A stretch of 45,000 bases of DNA from Anaeromyces robustus. Taxonomy: Eukaryota > Neocallimastigomycota > Neocallimastigomycetes > Neocallimastigales > Neocallimastigaceae. This document shows positions 22,636-40,016 of this stretch, piece after piece. The DNA is taken from NCBI GenBank assembly GCA_002104895.1, contig MCFG01000196.1:10001-55000 (forward strand). Reading direction: 5' to 3'. Position 1 is the first letter of the stretch. Every line of letters starts with the position of its first letter. A program made the position numbers and the translations under genes. The notes under the pieces are model-generated. The model saw only the letters and a list, made by a program, of their open reading frames with translations, searched no databases and was not told the origin of the DNA.

Positions 22636-25163
22636 TTAATTTCTTTTTCTTCTTTCTCTTCTTTCTCTTTCTCTTCTTTCTCTTCTATTACCACCAGTAG
22701 TTGTTGTTTTAGCTTCATTCTTGTAAACTGAAGTCATAACATCACCAACAATCTTTTCAATTTTCTTTTGTTGATTATGGAAATCACCTTTACCAGCATC
22801 ATCATTAATATCCATCCATTCCATAGCTTCACTAAGAGCATCTTCAATACTCTTACGTTCAGATCTTGACATCTTACCATTTAAGGTTTCATCACCTAAA
22901 ATAGTATTTTCAATTTGGTATAAATAATTTTCTAATTCTTGTTTAGCAATAACTTTTTCTTCACTCTTACGGTCAGCATTCTTAAACTTTTCAGCATCCT
23001 TAACCATACGATCAATTTCAGCCTTTGATAATCTACCAGCTTGGTTACTAATTTGAATATTAGCAGAACGTCCTGTAGCCTTTTCACGAGCAGTAACCTT
23101 AAGAATACCATCAGCATTAATATCGAAAGTACATTCAAGTTCAGCAGTACCTCTTGGAGCTGGTGGAATACCAGTTAAAGTGAATTGACCTAAAAGATTG
23201 TTATCACAACACATAGTACGTTCACCTTCATAAATTGGGAATTCAACAATAGTTTGATTATCTTCAGCAGTAGTAAATACCTTCTTTAATACAGTTGGAA
23301 TTGAAGAATTACGTGGAACAACAACAGAGAATAATCCACCTTCGACTTCAACACCAAGAGATAATGGAACAACATCTAATAATAATAAATCAGAAGTTTT
23401 CTTAGAAGAATCATTAGCACCAGTTAAAACAGCACCTTGAACTGCAGCACCATAGGCAACAGCTTCATCTGGATTAATAGATTTATTTAAATCCTTACCA
23501 TCAAAGAATTCTTGAAGTAAAGATTGAATTTTTGGAATTCTAGTAGAACCACCAACTAAGACAATTTCATCAACTTCATTCTTTAAAATTTTGGCATCCT
23601 TTAAAACTTTCTTAACTGGTTCTAAAGTAGATTCAAAAGCCTTTGAGTTAATTTCTTCAAATTTAGCACGAGTAATAGTGGTTTGGAAATCAATACCTTT
23701 GAAAAGAGAATCAACTTCAACAGTAGTACGAGCAGCAGAAGAAAGAGTACGTTTAGCACGTTCAGAAGCAGTACGAAGACGACGAGTAGCTCTAGCATCA
23801 TTACTAATATCTAAACCACGATTCTTTCTTTTAAATTCATTCTTAAAGTATTCAACAAGATTATTATCAAAATCTTCACCACCTAAATGAGTATCACCAG
23901 CAGTAGCACGGACAGTGAAAATTCCACCAGCAATAGTTAATAAAGAAACATCGAATGTACCACCACCAAGATCAAAAATTAAAACATTACGTTCAGCCTT
24001 AACATTACTATCTAAACCATAAGCAATAGCAGCAGCAGTTGGTTCATTAATAATACGTAAAACATCTAAACCAGCAATTGTACCTGCATCCTTGGTAGCT
24101 TGTCTTTGAGAATCATTGAAATAAGCTGGAACAGTAATAACAGCTTTAGTAACAGTTTTATTAAGTTTAGCTTCAGCAATTTCTTTCATTTTGTAAAGAA
24201 CCATAGAAGAAATTTCTTGTGGTGAGAATTGTTTAACTTCATTTTGGTAAGTAACTTCTACATATGGTTGATCATCAATTTCTATAACTTTGAATGGCCA
24301 ATGTTCCATATCCTCTGTTATTATTATTTATTTGTAGTGGTAATAGTAATTAAAATATTTATTTTTTGAATTATTATTATTATTGTTGTTATTGTATTAA
24401 AATAAATTTGTATTATATTTTAAAATATCGAAACAATAAATATGAAATATTGACAAAATAGTTTTAATTGTTATCATTGTTATTATTGTTATTATTATAA
24501 AATTTAAATGAAGAATAATATATTCATTAAATAAATATTGTTATAATTTTTATTATTAATATTAATTAATATTCATATATATTATAAATTTTAATTTAAT
24601 ATAATATTTCGAAAGAAAGAAAAAAAAAAAAAAAAATTGTTAAAAAAAAAATTATATTCATTTAAATATATATATTATTAATATTTAATATTTAATAAAT
24701 TATATATGTTTGATACGTACTTTTAATACTTGGGTCATCAAATCTTCTACCAATTAAACGCTTAGCATCAAATACAGTGTTAGTTGGATTCATTGCACCT
24801 TGGTTTTGAGCAGATTCACCAATAAGTCTTTCATCTTCAGTGAAAGCTACATATGATGGAGTTGTACGATTACCTTGTTCATTAGCAATAATTTCTACTC
24901 TATCATTTTCCCATACAGCACAACATGAATAAGTAGTACTATTATAAATATATTTAATGATATTAAATTATAATTAGTATACTTCAATTTATTAATTAAT
25001 TATTTTTTTTTCTTAAGTAACAATTATCTTTTATCTTTTATCCTTTTTATCTTTTTTTTTTTTTTCAAATATATCATTAATATTTTCATTATAATAATAA
25101 TAAAAAAATTCTTTAATACCCAAGATCAATACCAATAGCACCTTCAAATTCAACCTTTGACAT
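22636..25163 (-). CDS. HSP70: Cytosolic-type Hsp70 with atypical Arg-rich tail
   Basis: Three exons: 25120-25163, 24721-24938 and 22636-24314, with introns of 181 and 406 nt, giving 646 aa. It is an ATP-driven protein-folding chaperone. The nucleotide-binding domain begins [20 protein letters not shown] and has the signatures [14 protein letters not shown] and [13 protein letters not shown]. The substrate-binding domain starts at [14 protein letters not shown], followed by the helical lid. There is no signal or transit peptide, so it should be cytosolic or nuclear. The ATG lies in AAAAATGTCA. The tail after the lid is unusual: instead of a Gly-rich linker ending EEVD it reads KTTTTGGN followed by [16 protein letters not shown] and stop. 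Without EEVD, binding to TPR co-chaperones such as Hop/Sti1 should be weak (known for the family; inference here). Two CCAAT boxes lie upstream. Confidence 0.96.
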
Positions 25164-25690
25164 TTTTATTAAATAAAATATATAATAATAAAATTAATAA
25201 AATAATAAAAATAAATATATATATATAAAATTATACTTCAATTTTTGTATAATTTTTAATAGCAAAAAACTTAAATTTTAAATTTTAAATTTCTTTTATA
25301 TTAAGTTTCCATTCATAAAAAAAGTTTTTTTGATAATTTATGACCAATCATTACTAAAAAATATTGATTTTTCAATTATTATAGTGCTTTTAACCAATCA
25401 TATTTTTATATTTTAAATTTAAAAATTAAAATTTTTAAAATAAATATCATAAAAAAAAAAATTTAAAAAAAAAAAAAAAAAATAAAAAAAAAATTTATAT
25501 TTGAATTTTAATTAATTTTAATTAAAAAATAGAAATATATTTTTTTTTTTTCTTCACTTTTTTATAAACAAAAAGACATAAAACAAAAAAATATATTAAT
25601 TATAATAAAATATTTTTTTGTTTAAATATTTAAAAATTATATATTATTAAAGAATTACAACAAAACTTCTCTATTCAACTGTTTGCTTTA

Positions 25691-25726
<36 letters not shown>

Positions 25727-26864
25727 ATAATAATTTGAAAGTATTTTTTGTGTAACAGTCTACACAAATATAAATGAACACATGTTTAAAAAATATAAAA
25801 AATTATAAGTAATAATAATAAAGGTAAAAAATATTTTAAATTACTACTTATTACTATTAGAGATAATCCACTGTTATTGTATTATATATAAAATATAAAA
25901 TATAATATTAACTTATAATAACTTTTCATTAATTCTTTTTTTTTTTTAGGTTTGTTATTGTTTTAATTACTATTTTTTTTTTTTTTTTTTTCAAATATTA
26001 TTAAATAAATTTATGTTTTTATTTATATTAAAAAAAATTCTTAATATGCATTTATTAATTATAATTTATAAATAAAAAAGTTTTTATCTATTTCTTTATA
26101 ACTAAAAAGTGAAATTAGTGTTTATCTATTATTAATATATAAAAATATTTATAATTATATTATATATATTTTTATAACAATATAATTTTTTTTATCGTTT
26201 TTGGGTGAAAGATAAAAAAATATATATTGAATTAAAGTGCGTTTAATTAAGTTTATAATTATTAGTTTTATCTATATCATCTAACTTTTCTTTATGTAAT
26301 TAAATAAAAATGAATATTTGAAATATATAAAAAAAAATTAGCATTCCCTTAAAAAACTCTTTTCTTCTTTTGTATATATATATAGTTTTTTTTTTTTTTT
26401 TTTTTTGTAAAGAATATTTTTCCAAAATGCTATACGATATAAAAAATTAATACTCTACGAATAATAATTATTTATATACTTTTTTTGCTTTTTTTTTTTT
26501 TTTTGCTTTTCTTTTTTTGAATTTTTTTTTTTTTTTGAATTTTTTTTATTTGCTTTTTTTTTATTGTTTTTTTTTTTTTTTTTTTTTTTTGCTTTATACT
26601 TTTTTTTTTATTTATTTTTGTATTTTATTTTTAATATTTTATTGATTAATGGATTTCTTAATTCATATTGATTAATTTATTTATGTTATAAATTCATATT
26701 TTTCAATGGAATATATTAATTATTTTTTAAAAAAAAAATAGAAATTTTAATAATTTATAAGAAATATTATATTATTATAATAATAATGTTTTTATATTAT
26801 ATTTCTTTATTATTATTTTAAAATTTATTCTTCTCTCTTAAAATTTATAAAATAATTAATAAAT
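25164..26864. other. HSP70 promoter and BFR1 downstream region
   Basis: Lies between the HSP70 start and the BFR1 stop. It holds the CCAAT pair, poly(T) runs (about 25692-25722, 26387-26406) and an interrupted T-tract with GCTTTT units at 26480-26600. I could not identify clear heat-shock elements. No gene seen. Confidence 0.6.
25343..25401 (-). promoter_or_regulatory. Paired CCAAT boxes upstream of HSP70
   Basis: Identical nonamers ACCAATCAT at 25343-25351 and 25393-25401, exactly 50 bp apart, about 180 and 230 bp upstream of the HSP70 ATG. In gene orientation they read ATGATTGGT. CCAAT boxes bind the HAP/NF-Y complex and work in both orientations. The assignment rests on motif and position only. 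Confidence 0.5.
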
Positions 26865-28713
26865 TTATTCTTCATCTTCATTATTGTCATCATCAATTTC
26901 TTCACCAGCTAAAAGCTTCTTACGATGTTCTTCAATCTTTCTTTGAGCTTCTTCCTTGTTCTTTTTAGTTTGTTCAGCACTGTTCTTTTGGAAGTAGTCT
27001 CTCTTTTCTTCTAAAGTCTTGATGGCTTCCTTCATTTCTTCAGCAGAAGATGGAACTTCAACCTTAAGCTTCCAAAAAGCTTCCATAACACCAAGATCGA
27101 ATTTAACTGGTGCATTCTTGTTGTCCTTGTTCTTGTTGTGTTGCTTCTTGTTCTTCTTACCTTTACCAGAAAAGAAAACTTCTTCTTCACGTTCACTCTT
27201 AGAGTTTAACATAACAGCACCTTCTGGAATAGAAGCTTCAAGGTTAGCCTTTTCCTTTTGAGCTTCTTCAGCAGCATTTTCATTTTTGTTTTCTAATTGG
27301 TTGTTAAGAATACCAATTAAAGTGTTACAAGAGTTAATTTCTTCAGTGTAAGCTGGAATTTCAGCATTTTCAAGTTCAGCTTCAAAACGTCTGGCAAGTT
27401 TTTCATCCTTTTCTTGTTGAATTCTCTTCTTACGTTCTTCTTCTCTACGTTCTCTTTCAGCTTTCATGAAGTTACGGTATTCTTCTCTTTGAGTCTTGAA
27501 ATTAGCAATGAGGTCACGTCTCTTTTGAATATTAGCTTCAATTTCTTGTTGAATCTTATCTCTCTTTTCCTTGTTGCTTTTGTAATCAGCAGATTGATCT
27601 CTACGCTTGGCTTCTAAAGCATCAAGCTTAGCCTTAACTTCATCAAATTGTGCTGATAATGGCTTACGTTCTTCATCAAACTTTTTAATCTTAGCATATA
27701 AACTTTCAATCTTGTCATCAACATCTAATTCGGCGACAGACTTTTCAACCTTTTCAAGTGTATTCTTAGCTTGCTTTAACTTAGAGATTTCCTTAAGTAA
27801 TTGTTTTTCTTCATTAAGAGAAACACCAGCTTCAATATTCTTTTCTAATCTGCTAATTTGAGCATCAATATCCTTAACATTACTTACTGGAAGCTTTTGT
27901 CTAGCATTACGAATTTCATCATTCTTATTATTATAATAATAAATAATTTTGATTAATTTCATCTCAATCCACCTTTTTTATGATATTAATATTTAACAAT
28001 AAATTATTTATATACCTTCTTTCTACGAATAACTTGTAATTCTTTAACTTTAGCAAAAGTTTCTTGACGTTCCTTCTTGATTTTTCCTTGTTCAATACGA
28101 ATCTTTTCAAGAGTTTGACGTAATTCATTTCTTTCAGCATTTTGCTTTTCATTAGCATCTCTGTTGAATTTTCCACTTAATTCATTCTAATATATAATTA
28201 AAAAAAATAAAATAATTTATTAATTATTAATGATTTAAATTAATTATTATAAAAATTATTTTTCTTTTATTTCTCTTGATATATAATATTTTTATTAATA
28301 TTATATAATTTCTTCCAAATGTATAATCATTCATTCCTCTTTTTCAGAGTATAAATTAATATTTTCATTAAATCATTATTTGATTTATATGTTAGTTAAT
28401 TTTCAATGATTGACAAATCTCATAAATAATTTTTGATCTACCTTTTTGATTTATTCACCAATAACATATAAACAAATATTATATTCTTTACTTTTTATTA
28501 TTATAATACATCAAATATTTTATATTATTATTCCTTCATTTATACACTTATTTCAAACAAAAAAAAAAATTACATTTGAATGATTGAAGGATTTATTAAA
28601 TATAAACTTACTCTCTTCTTAATTAATTCATCAATAGTTTTCTTAATAGCTTCAACTTCAGCGTTGTGCTTTTCTTGATCTGGCTTTGTAACTCTCTTAA
28701 CAGTAGTTGACAT
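26865..28713 (-). CDS. BFR1: Bfr1-like polysome/mRNP coiled-coil protein
   Basis: Exons 28612-28713, 28016-28186 and 26865-27923, with introns of 425 nt (donor GTAAGT) and 92 nt, giving 443 aa, close to yeast Bfr1. The protein starts MSTTVKRVTKPDQEKHNAEV and is almost wholly charged coiled coil: long Lys/Glu/Arg heptads through about residue 300, including the ERERREEERKKRIQQEKDEK stretch. A central PAYTEEINSCNTLIGILNNQ segment follows, then a Lys-rich KGKKNKKQHNKNKDNK patch that may contact RNA, and an acidic C-terminus (DDDNNEDEE). Yeast Bfr1 associates with polysomes at the ER and P-body mRNPs and affects secretion and chromosome segregation (established for the family). Codon use is strongly optimised (AAG, GAA, CAA), fitting high expression. 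The nearest upstream ATG in exon 3 (27962) is intronic. Confidence 0.92.
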
Positions 28714-30228
28714 TTTGTTTATTAATTATTTATTTAAAAAAGATGAATATATTTAATATATTCTAAAAGAAGAATAAATAGATAAAATTTATCTAAAAAA
28801 GAAAAAAAAATAAATTTATGTATACGATACAACACTTTATATCTTAAAAACTTAATTGTATAAAATATTATTTAGTATTATTATGACTATTATTATTTAT
28901 TATTATTATTAATTTTTTTATTTTTTACTTATTATATTAAATATATATTAAATCTTATTTTTCTATTTTTTTTTATATTCTATTACTATTTTTTATGATA
29001 TATAAATATATTATTTAATATAATAAAATATATTAATTCTATTTTTTTTTATTCTATGACTATAAAACTGTATTTCAATAAAATATAAATTGTACTTAAT
29101 AATACATTATAATATATATTAAAAATTGGTCTAAATTATAAATATTTCTAATTTCTAACAAATATAAATATTAATATTGATTTTTTATTTTTAATATAAT
29201 ATATATTATACAAATATATGAAATTAATTTGATTAATATAGTTTAAATTATGGACCAATATATAAATATATATAATTCATATTAATATTTTTTAAATATT
29301 AATAAATAATTATAATATATTCCAATATAATATAATATAAGTTGAATAAAGTATAATAAAAAAAATTAATTAGTATTAATCCCTTAATAATAACTACTAA
29401 ATAATCATAAAAAAAGGAAAAAAAAAAGAGAAAAAAAATCAGAATAGTGTTAATGTTTACTACATAATTTAATTATTTTATTTTATTTTTATTACTATTC
29501 AACATACATTAGAATGATTTCTTGAGTATGAATAAACTCCATTAATGATCAAAGTTATATTCTTCAAATTATTTAAATCCCTACCACAAAATACTCTTAG
29601 TCAGATCATTATATTTTTATACTCCTTTTTAAACACTACATATTTAGTTTTAGTTTATTCCATATAGAAGTAATAAAATATAATATATATAGAATATATA
29701 ATAAATATATTACATAAATGATTTAATATTCAAATATTATTTATTTATATTAAATAAATTGGAATAACTTTTATATATGTGCATAAAAATTTTTATCTAA
29801 TTATTTAATTATTATTAAATAAAGATTTACTTATTAAATATAATTTATTTTAATATTCATTTATTTATCATAGATTATAATAATTTATTCTAAACATCAT
29901 TTATACATCTATTATTCATCCACGTCTATCACTAATTAATAAATCAAATAAAAAAATGATTGGATAATAATATATATTAATATAATATTATGATTGGATT
30001 TTTATTAAATAAAATGTATATTACAACTAAATATATTAAATATAATGAATATTTTAAATAATGTTAGTATTATTAAATTTCATATAATAAAATAAAGTTT
30101 TTATGGTATAATTTAATTTCAATATATATTAATTATTTTTTTACAATATAAAAAAATATATTCGATTAAATATTTAATACTTTAATATTAAATACAAAAA
30201 AAAAATATATATATATATTTAATTAATA

Positions 30229-30513
<285 letters not shown>

Positions 30514-30652
30514 TACTTATTTATTAGTATTATCACTTTTTGGATATAAAATAATTTTACATATAATATACAATAATATTTAAAATATTTTATAGGTATT
30601 TATTATTTCATTATATTGACATATAAATTTAAACTTGTAAATACCCATCATA

Positions 30653-30949
30653 ATGTACATTACATGCATCTATAAAACCCAAAGAAGGTTAGTATATTAT
30701 ATTAAGGAATGCCTTTTTAATACTAAAATGGTAGTATGGTTGCTCTATGATAGAAACTTTACTGTCTATACAGTCCTTAATGTAATCGACCATGACCCAA
30801 AATTTAATTTCTTAAAATATTACTTATTGTACTTCATAAATAATTTTAACTTTGATAAGATGATTAAACTAACCTTTGTATTTTTTTTGTTAATAAAGGT
30901 TTATTTTATATCAGTAATAATATTTTCATTTATTATTTATTACATTTAA
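30653..30949 (+). CDS. Questionable ORF, 98 aa, possibly a relic
   Basis: The first ~55 codons (MYITCIYKTQRRLVYYIKEC then FNTKMVVWLLYDRNFTVYTV, with VIDHDPKFN later) use a varied residue set in DNA that is noticeably less AT-rich than its flanks. The last ~35 codons are hydrophobic Phe/Ile/Tyr low complexity typical of translated AT spacer. No family is recognised and no splice partner was found. It may be a fragment of a dead gene or element. Confidence 0.22.
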   Translation: MYITCIYKTQRRLVYYIKECLFNTKMVVWLLYDRNFTVYTVLNVIDHDPKFNFLKYYLLYFINNFNFDKMIKLTFVFFLLIKVYFISVIIFSFIIYYI

Positions 30950-31075
30950 TAATTACTTCTTTTAAAAACAACTTTCTATAAAATTGTTATTATTATCGTC
31001 ATTATTATTATTTGATTATAATTTTATTATTATTTTATTATTTATCATTATTATTTATTATTATTTACAATTTTC

Positions 31076-31143
<68 letters not shown>

Positions 31144-31185
31144 GTATTAGTATTATTATTATTATTAGTATTAGTATTATTATTA
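31076..31185. repeat. (TTA)n with TTAG variants
   Basis: About 110 bp of trinucleotide repeat interrupted by two TTAGTATTAGTA blocks. Confidence 0.9.
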
Positions 31186-31802
31186 AATATTATTTATTTA
31201 TTATTATTAATATTGTTATAACTAATAAAAGTAATATATAGTACAAATATATATTTAATATCATTATTAATTATGTTAACCGTTATTAATTATGTTACAA
31301 GTAAAACAAATAAAACAAAAATTATAAATTAAAAAAGTGTTTTTCAAACTTATCTAATATTTAATATATAAAAATAATATACAATATACAATTTCATTAT
31401 TTTTAAAAATTCTTATTATACCATTATTATTTTATTATAAATATTTTAAAAATTATCATTATTTCTCCATGACATTTCATAAAACCAATTTTTAATTATC
31501 ATTTTAAATAAAAAATTATGTATAAATAATTAACTAATATTTGTTTATTAATAGTTTATTAATGATTTATTTGTAATATATTTTATATATATACATAAAT
31601 TGCTATTAATAAAATTTTTAATTTTTATTAAAAATATTAAATTAAAAATTGTTTTATTTATATATTACTAATACTTTACTGTTTTTTTAATAAAATTTAA
31701 ATAAAAATTTTTTTATTAATTAATTAAAAGTATTTATTATTTTTTTAAATAATATAATAATAATAAAATAGTGAAAAAATGAAAATACAAAATAAAAAAA
31801 CT

Positions 31803-31845
31803 ATAAATAAATAAATAAATAAATAAAAAATAGATAAATAATAGA

Positions 31846-31893
<48 letters not shown>

Positions 31894-31960
31894 AAATAAT
31901 AAATAATAAATAAATAAATAAATAATAAATATATAAATAAATAATAAATATATAAATAAA
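31803..31960. repeat. (TAAA)n array, opposite orientation to TTTA tracts
   Basis: TAAA units interspersed with TAATAAA and ATATAAA variants over about 155 bp. Confidence 0.9.
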
Positions 31961-32458
31961 TTAAAATTATTAAATAAAAGTATTATTAAAAAGAATATTT
32001 TTTTTATTTTCTTAAAAAAAAAATATAATTAATAATAAACTTCATTATTAGTTATAAACTCCATTATTTAGTTGTAATAATAATAGTAATAATAATAAGT
32101 AATAATAATAATATTTTAATGTTATAAATAAATTAAAAATACTAACTATATAATTTTCATAATATTTTTTTATAAATTATTTTTTATAATATGTTTTTTT
32201 AATGTACCCTGTATATATTTTGTACAATTACAAATTAATGTTTGTTATTAAGGAAAAAACAATCACAACAATATAAAAAATAAAAAAGCAAAAAAAAAAA
32301 AAAAAATTACTAGCTAGCAAAAACAACATCAAATAAAAACAAAAAATATAAAAATAATAAATAAATAAACATCTATTTATTAAAAATTAATAAGCAATTT
32401 AACATTTCAAAATAATATAATAATAGTATATAACCTATAATTTTTTAAATATTTTAAA

Positions 32459-34119
32459 ATGAGTCTTCCAATTAATTTATTCAATACCCAACAAACTTCA
32501 AGACACCTTCTTGAATTCCGTGCAGGTATTTACTGATAATTTTTCTTTTTTAAATTCATTTTATAATTAATTAAAATTTTTATAACGATAAAATATTTAT
32601 AAATATATAATAAAGATAATTAGAATATTTATATTTAATATTGATCATATAATGAGTTTAATGAGCTAATATAATATATTAATTTTATTTTAATAAAAGT
32701 AAAAAATAAAGTGATATATTCTAAAATGAATGAATTTAATATATTATAATAAATAATAATTTTTTTTTTACAAATGTATTAATTTTTTCTTTTATTTAAT
32801 AAAATTACTAATTTCAAATGTATCATTCATCTTAAAAATTATATTATTCTATATATATTAATTTATATAAAATGCTATATATGAATTTCCCTTTTTATAT
32901 AAATATATATGGATATTCCATGATTTTTCTTTTTCAAATGAAATTTCTATATTAATATATTTACTTGGAATGATTTTTTTAAAGGAAAAATGTTTAGAGA
33001 AGGAAATTTGGTTAAACCTGATACCAGAAAAGGGTTAATTTATTTAAATCAATCTCCTGAAGATTCATTAATGCATTTTTACTGGAAGGTAATAATATAT
33101 AAATATATATTTAATTTTTTAGAATGCATTTCTTATATATATGAAATAATGTAATACTAAATTACAGGATAGATCAACCAACAAAGTTGAAGATGATCTT
33201 ATTATTTTCCCATTTGAAGGTAAATATAGATTTTTAAAAACTAATATTTGTAAAAATATAATATATATTAAAAATTTTTTAATATATATATATTTTTTTT
33301 TTAAATTTACATTACTTATTTTAAAATTAGCTGAATTTTCAAAGGTCAAACAATCAAATGGTCGTGTATATATTTTAAAATTCCAATCTTCATCTCAAAA
33401 ATTATTCTTTTGGATGCAAGGTACATGAAATATTTTTATATTTTTATTTATTTTGTTTTATATGTTTAATTAAAGTATTGTTTAATATTCATAAATATAT
33501 ATTCATGTATCATTACAGAACCAAAGGCTGATAAGGATGAAGAACTTTGTAAAAAAGTTAATGATATCATTAATAATGTTCATTCTGATGATAAATCAGA
33601 TGTTATGGATTATAATCAAGAATTATTAAATGCATTAAGTGAATCTTATCAACAATCTAAAGAAGAAGCAGATAATAATGATAATGAAGCTGGTTCTAGT
33701 GATAAAAAGAAACCAACAACTCAATTTTCAAAGGATCAATTGAAAGAAATTAGTGAAATTCTTGCTAATATTCAAGTACCAGGTATATATAATACTATTT
33801 AATAGTTACTTTTATAATTAATTGCTAATAATTTAATAATATATATATAATTGCATTTAAATTCTAAAAATTCTTTTTTTTTTTTTTTTTTTATTTTTAT
33901 CTTATTATATATTATGTTATTACTTATTATTTTAAATATAATGAATTTATAAATGAATAATAATAATGAAAATAATTTAAAAAAAATAAATAAAAAGAAA
34001 CCAATGGTAAGAATATTAATTAATTAATTTTATTATTATTATTATTATTATAACAGTTATTATTATTTCAATTATTATTTTATTAAAATTATATTAAATA
34101 TATTTTTTCTTTTTCTTTT

Positions 34120-34152
<33 letters not shown>

Positions 34153-34644
34153 AATTCTAATATATATTTTAATATTATTAAATAATATATATTAGATGCT
34201 AATCTTCAAGATATTTTAACCCCAGAAATTGTCTCTCCTTTACTTAAAGATCGCGAAGTTTGCAATGCTTTATTCCCAGTATATATATTTATTTATTTAT
34301 TTAGTTATTTATAATAGTATTTAACATATATTTAAAAAAAAACAATATATAATAATTATTTATTAACTCTAATTTAAATAAACCAATAACCCAATAACTA
34401 TTAAAATCAATAGCATTTACCAGATAATTCTCCATTAGATAGTCAATCTATTGAAGATGTTTTAAGATCACCACAATTTATTCACTCAATTAATTCATTA
34501 ACTTATGCATTACGTTCAGGTGCATTAGGTCCATTGATGGCTGAACTTGGTTTAGATAGTAGCATTTCTACTAGCGATGGTGCCGTTGTTGCATTTTTAC
34601 GTGCTATACAAAAAAAACAAGATGATACTATGGATGAATCTTAA
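32459..34644 (+). CDS. RPN13: Rpn13/ADRM1 proteasomal ubiquitin receptor
   Basis: Seven exons with consistent phases: 32459-32525, 32985-33088, 33168-33219, 33331-33420, 33519-33782, 34196-34278, 34414-34644, giving 296 aa. It is a ubiquitin receptor of the 26S proteasome regulatory particle; it binds Rpn2 and recruits the deubiquitinase UCH37/Uch2. The N-terminal Pru domain (about 14-108) is clear: LLEFRAGKM, VKPDTRKGLIYLNQSPEDSL, MHFYWKDR, and KLFFWMQEPK as in animal ADRM1. An acidic, Ser/Gln-rich linker follows. The C-terminal helical DEUBAD domain (about 193-290) includes LTPEIVSPLL, IEDVLRSPQF and ALGPLMAELGLD, with the acidic end DDTMDES. The presence of DEUBAD indicates that UCH37 recruitment is retained, unlike budding yeast Rpn13. 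Introns 1 (459 nt) and 5 (413 nt) contain only AT filler and T-runs. Confidence 0.95.
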
Positions 34645-34796
34645 AATATAACATTATGTAATTAAATAGGTTATTAAAATATTTTCAAACTAAATAATAT
34701 ATTTTTTAAAAAAAAAAAAAAACTAATTTTTTCTTTTTAAAGAAAAAAAAATAATAAAAAATAACAATAACAATAAAAATAAAAATAAAAACAATA

Positions 34797-34827
<31 letters not shown>

Positions 34828-35411
34828 CTATTATAAATAATAATTGACCATAAAGATTTATGGTTATATAAAACAGACAGCAAACATATAACTATAATAA
34901 TAAATATATAATAAAAAAACATATATTCATATTGTATAAAAAATAATTAAAAATAAAAAAAAAAAAAAAAAATTAATAATAATAATAAAAATAATATAAA
35001 AAAACATAAAAAAAATATAAAATATAAATGACAAAGATTTAAAAATATGAAATTATTATTGAGGTATAGAATAATTATAAGAAGTCTTAATATTTATAAT
35101 TTAGTTATTGAAATCTTGGTATAAAATACTTTTTTTTTTTTTTTTTTTTTCGTTACAAATGTATTTATATATACAGCAATTATTAATTTAGTTATTTAAT
35201 ATATTATAAAATATATAATTAGTATTTAAAGTTTAAATATTTGATTTTAAAAAAAGTAACCAATAATATTTTAGTAAATAAAATATTTAAAAAAAAAAAA
35301 AAAAAAGAATAATTAATTTTAATTATAAAAATTTTTTTATTAATATAAAATTATAATAAAAGAAATTCACATTTGAGTTTTTAATCTTTATTGTAATAAA
35401 ATATAAAAGGA
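34645..35411. other. Spacer between RPN13 and DUS1
   Basis: AT-rich with (TAAA)n at about 34797-34828, poly(A) near 34958-34972 and poly(T) at about 35130-35151. Same-strand neighbours, so it should carry the RPN13 terminator and DUS1 promoter. No motif stood out. Confidence 0.6.
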
Positions 35412-38816
<3,405 letters not shown>

Positions 38817-39487
38817 TTATTTATTCTTTGATTTATTTATTTATTTATTTAATTATATATATAAAAATTATAGATTTTTTTTTTAATAGTGAATAGAATA
38901 TTTCATATTATTTATTTTAAAAAAGTTTATATATCAATATATTAAAATTTCTTTTTTTTCTTTTTTACTTTTTTATTATTATAATTATTTTTTATTCTTT
39001 TTTATTTTTTGTTTTGTTTTTTTTTTTTTTTTTAATTTTTTTACCTAATTAAATTTTAACATTTTTTTTAATGTTTTAATTATCATAATATTTATTTTTA
39101 AAAAACATAATTAATAATACTTAGATATTATAAATTATGTTATGTATATTTATTATATATACATATATATACTACATCTATATAAAATATATATATGTTT
39201 ACATCAATGAAATAATTAATTATAAAAATAATTATTAATAATATTTTTCATTAATATGTATAAGGATATTAAATATATAAAACATACTTTACATATTTTA
39301 CAAATATAAACCTATTACACAAATAAAATAATAAATTATAAAAATAATTATATATAAAATCTTTCATTAATATCTATACAGATATATTATTTAATAATTA
39401 AAAGTTAAATATCGAAATATAATATATCTTTTAATAGTTAAAAGAATATTATTTATTATGCATTTTAAAATATTTTCTTTTTTATAT

Positions 39488-39530
<43 letters not shown>

Positions 39531-39986
39531 TTTGTTAATATTAATATTATTAAAGAATAATTATTCATTAAATACTATTAAAATATAGAAAATATAATAC
39601 TTTGATTATACATAAAATAATAAAATTTATTTGTTATATGGATATTATTTATAATTTGAGAATAATATAATTTATATTGTATGTATAACTTGTATACTTA
39701 TATACATATAATATTTTTTATTAATATTTTTTAATTAATTATTTTAATTTTTTAAAATACTTTTATACATATATTTTTTATTAATATGATTTACTATTCA
39801 TATTTGATATATAATGATAAACTTATAATTATCAAAAGTTATAAAATATCAAGTTATCTTAGGGTAAAATTGTTTAAGATTTTATTCTTAAAGATTTGAG
39901 AATTAGGAACGCATACTAAACTAATTTTAATCTTGATATTAGTTATTCTCATACCCTGATAGGTTTAAATATTTGTTCAATAAAAT

Positions 39987-40016
39987 TATTATTAGACGAT
40001 ATATCGTCTCATAATA
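39987..40016. repeat. Near-perfect 30-bp palindrome
   Basis: The core AGACGATATATCGTCT (39994-40009) is a perfect 16-bp palindrome. TATTAT and ATAATA extend it on both sides across one T/C mismatch. Confidence 0.85.

Noticed and set aside
27924..27962. ATG at 27962 as the BFR1 start
   Set aside because: MKLIKIIYYYNNK is intron sequence. Upstream exons 1 and 2 join in phase and give the expected Bfr1 N-terminus.
30984..31241. Two forward frames of Ile or Leu homopolymers
   Set aside because: Translations of the (TTA)n array.
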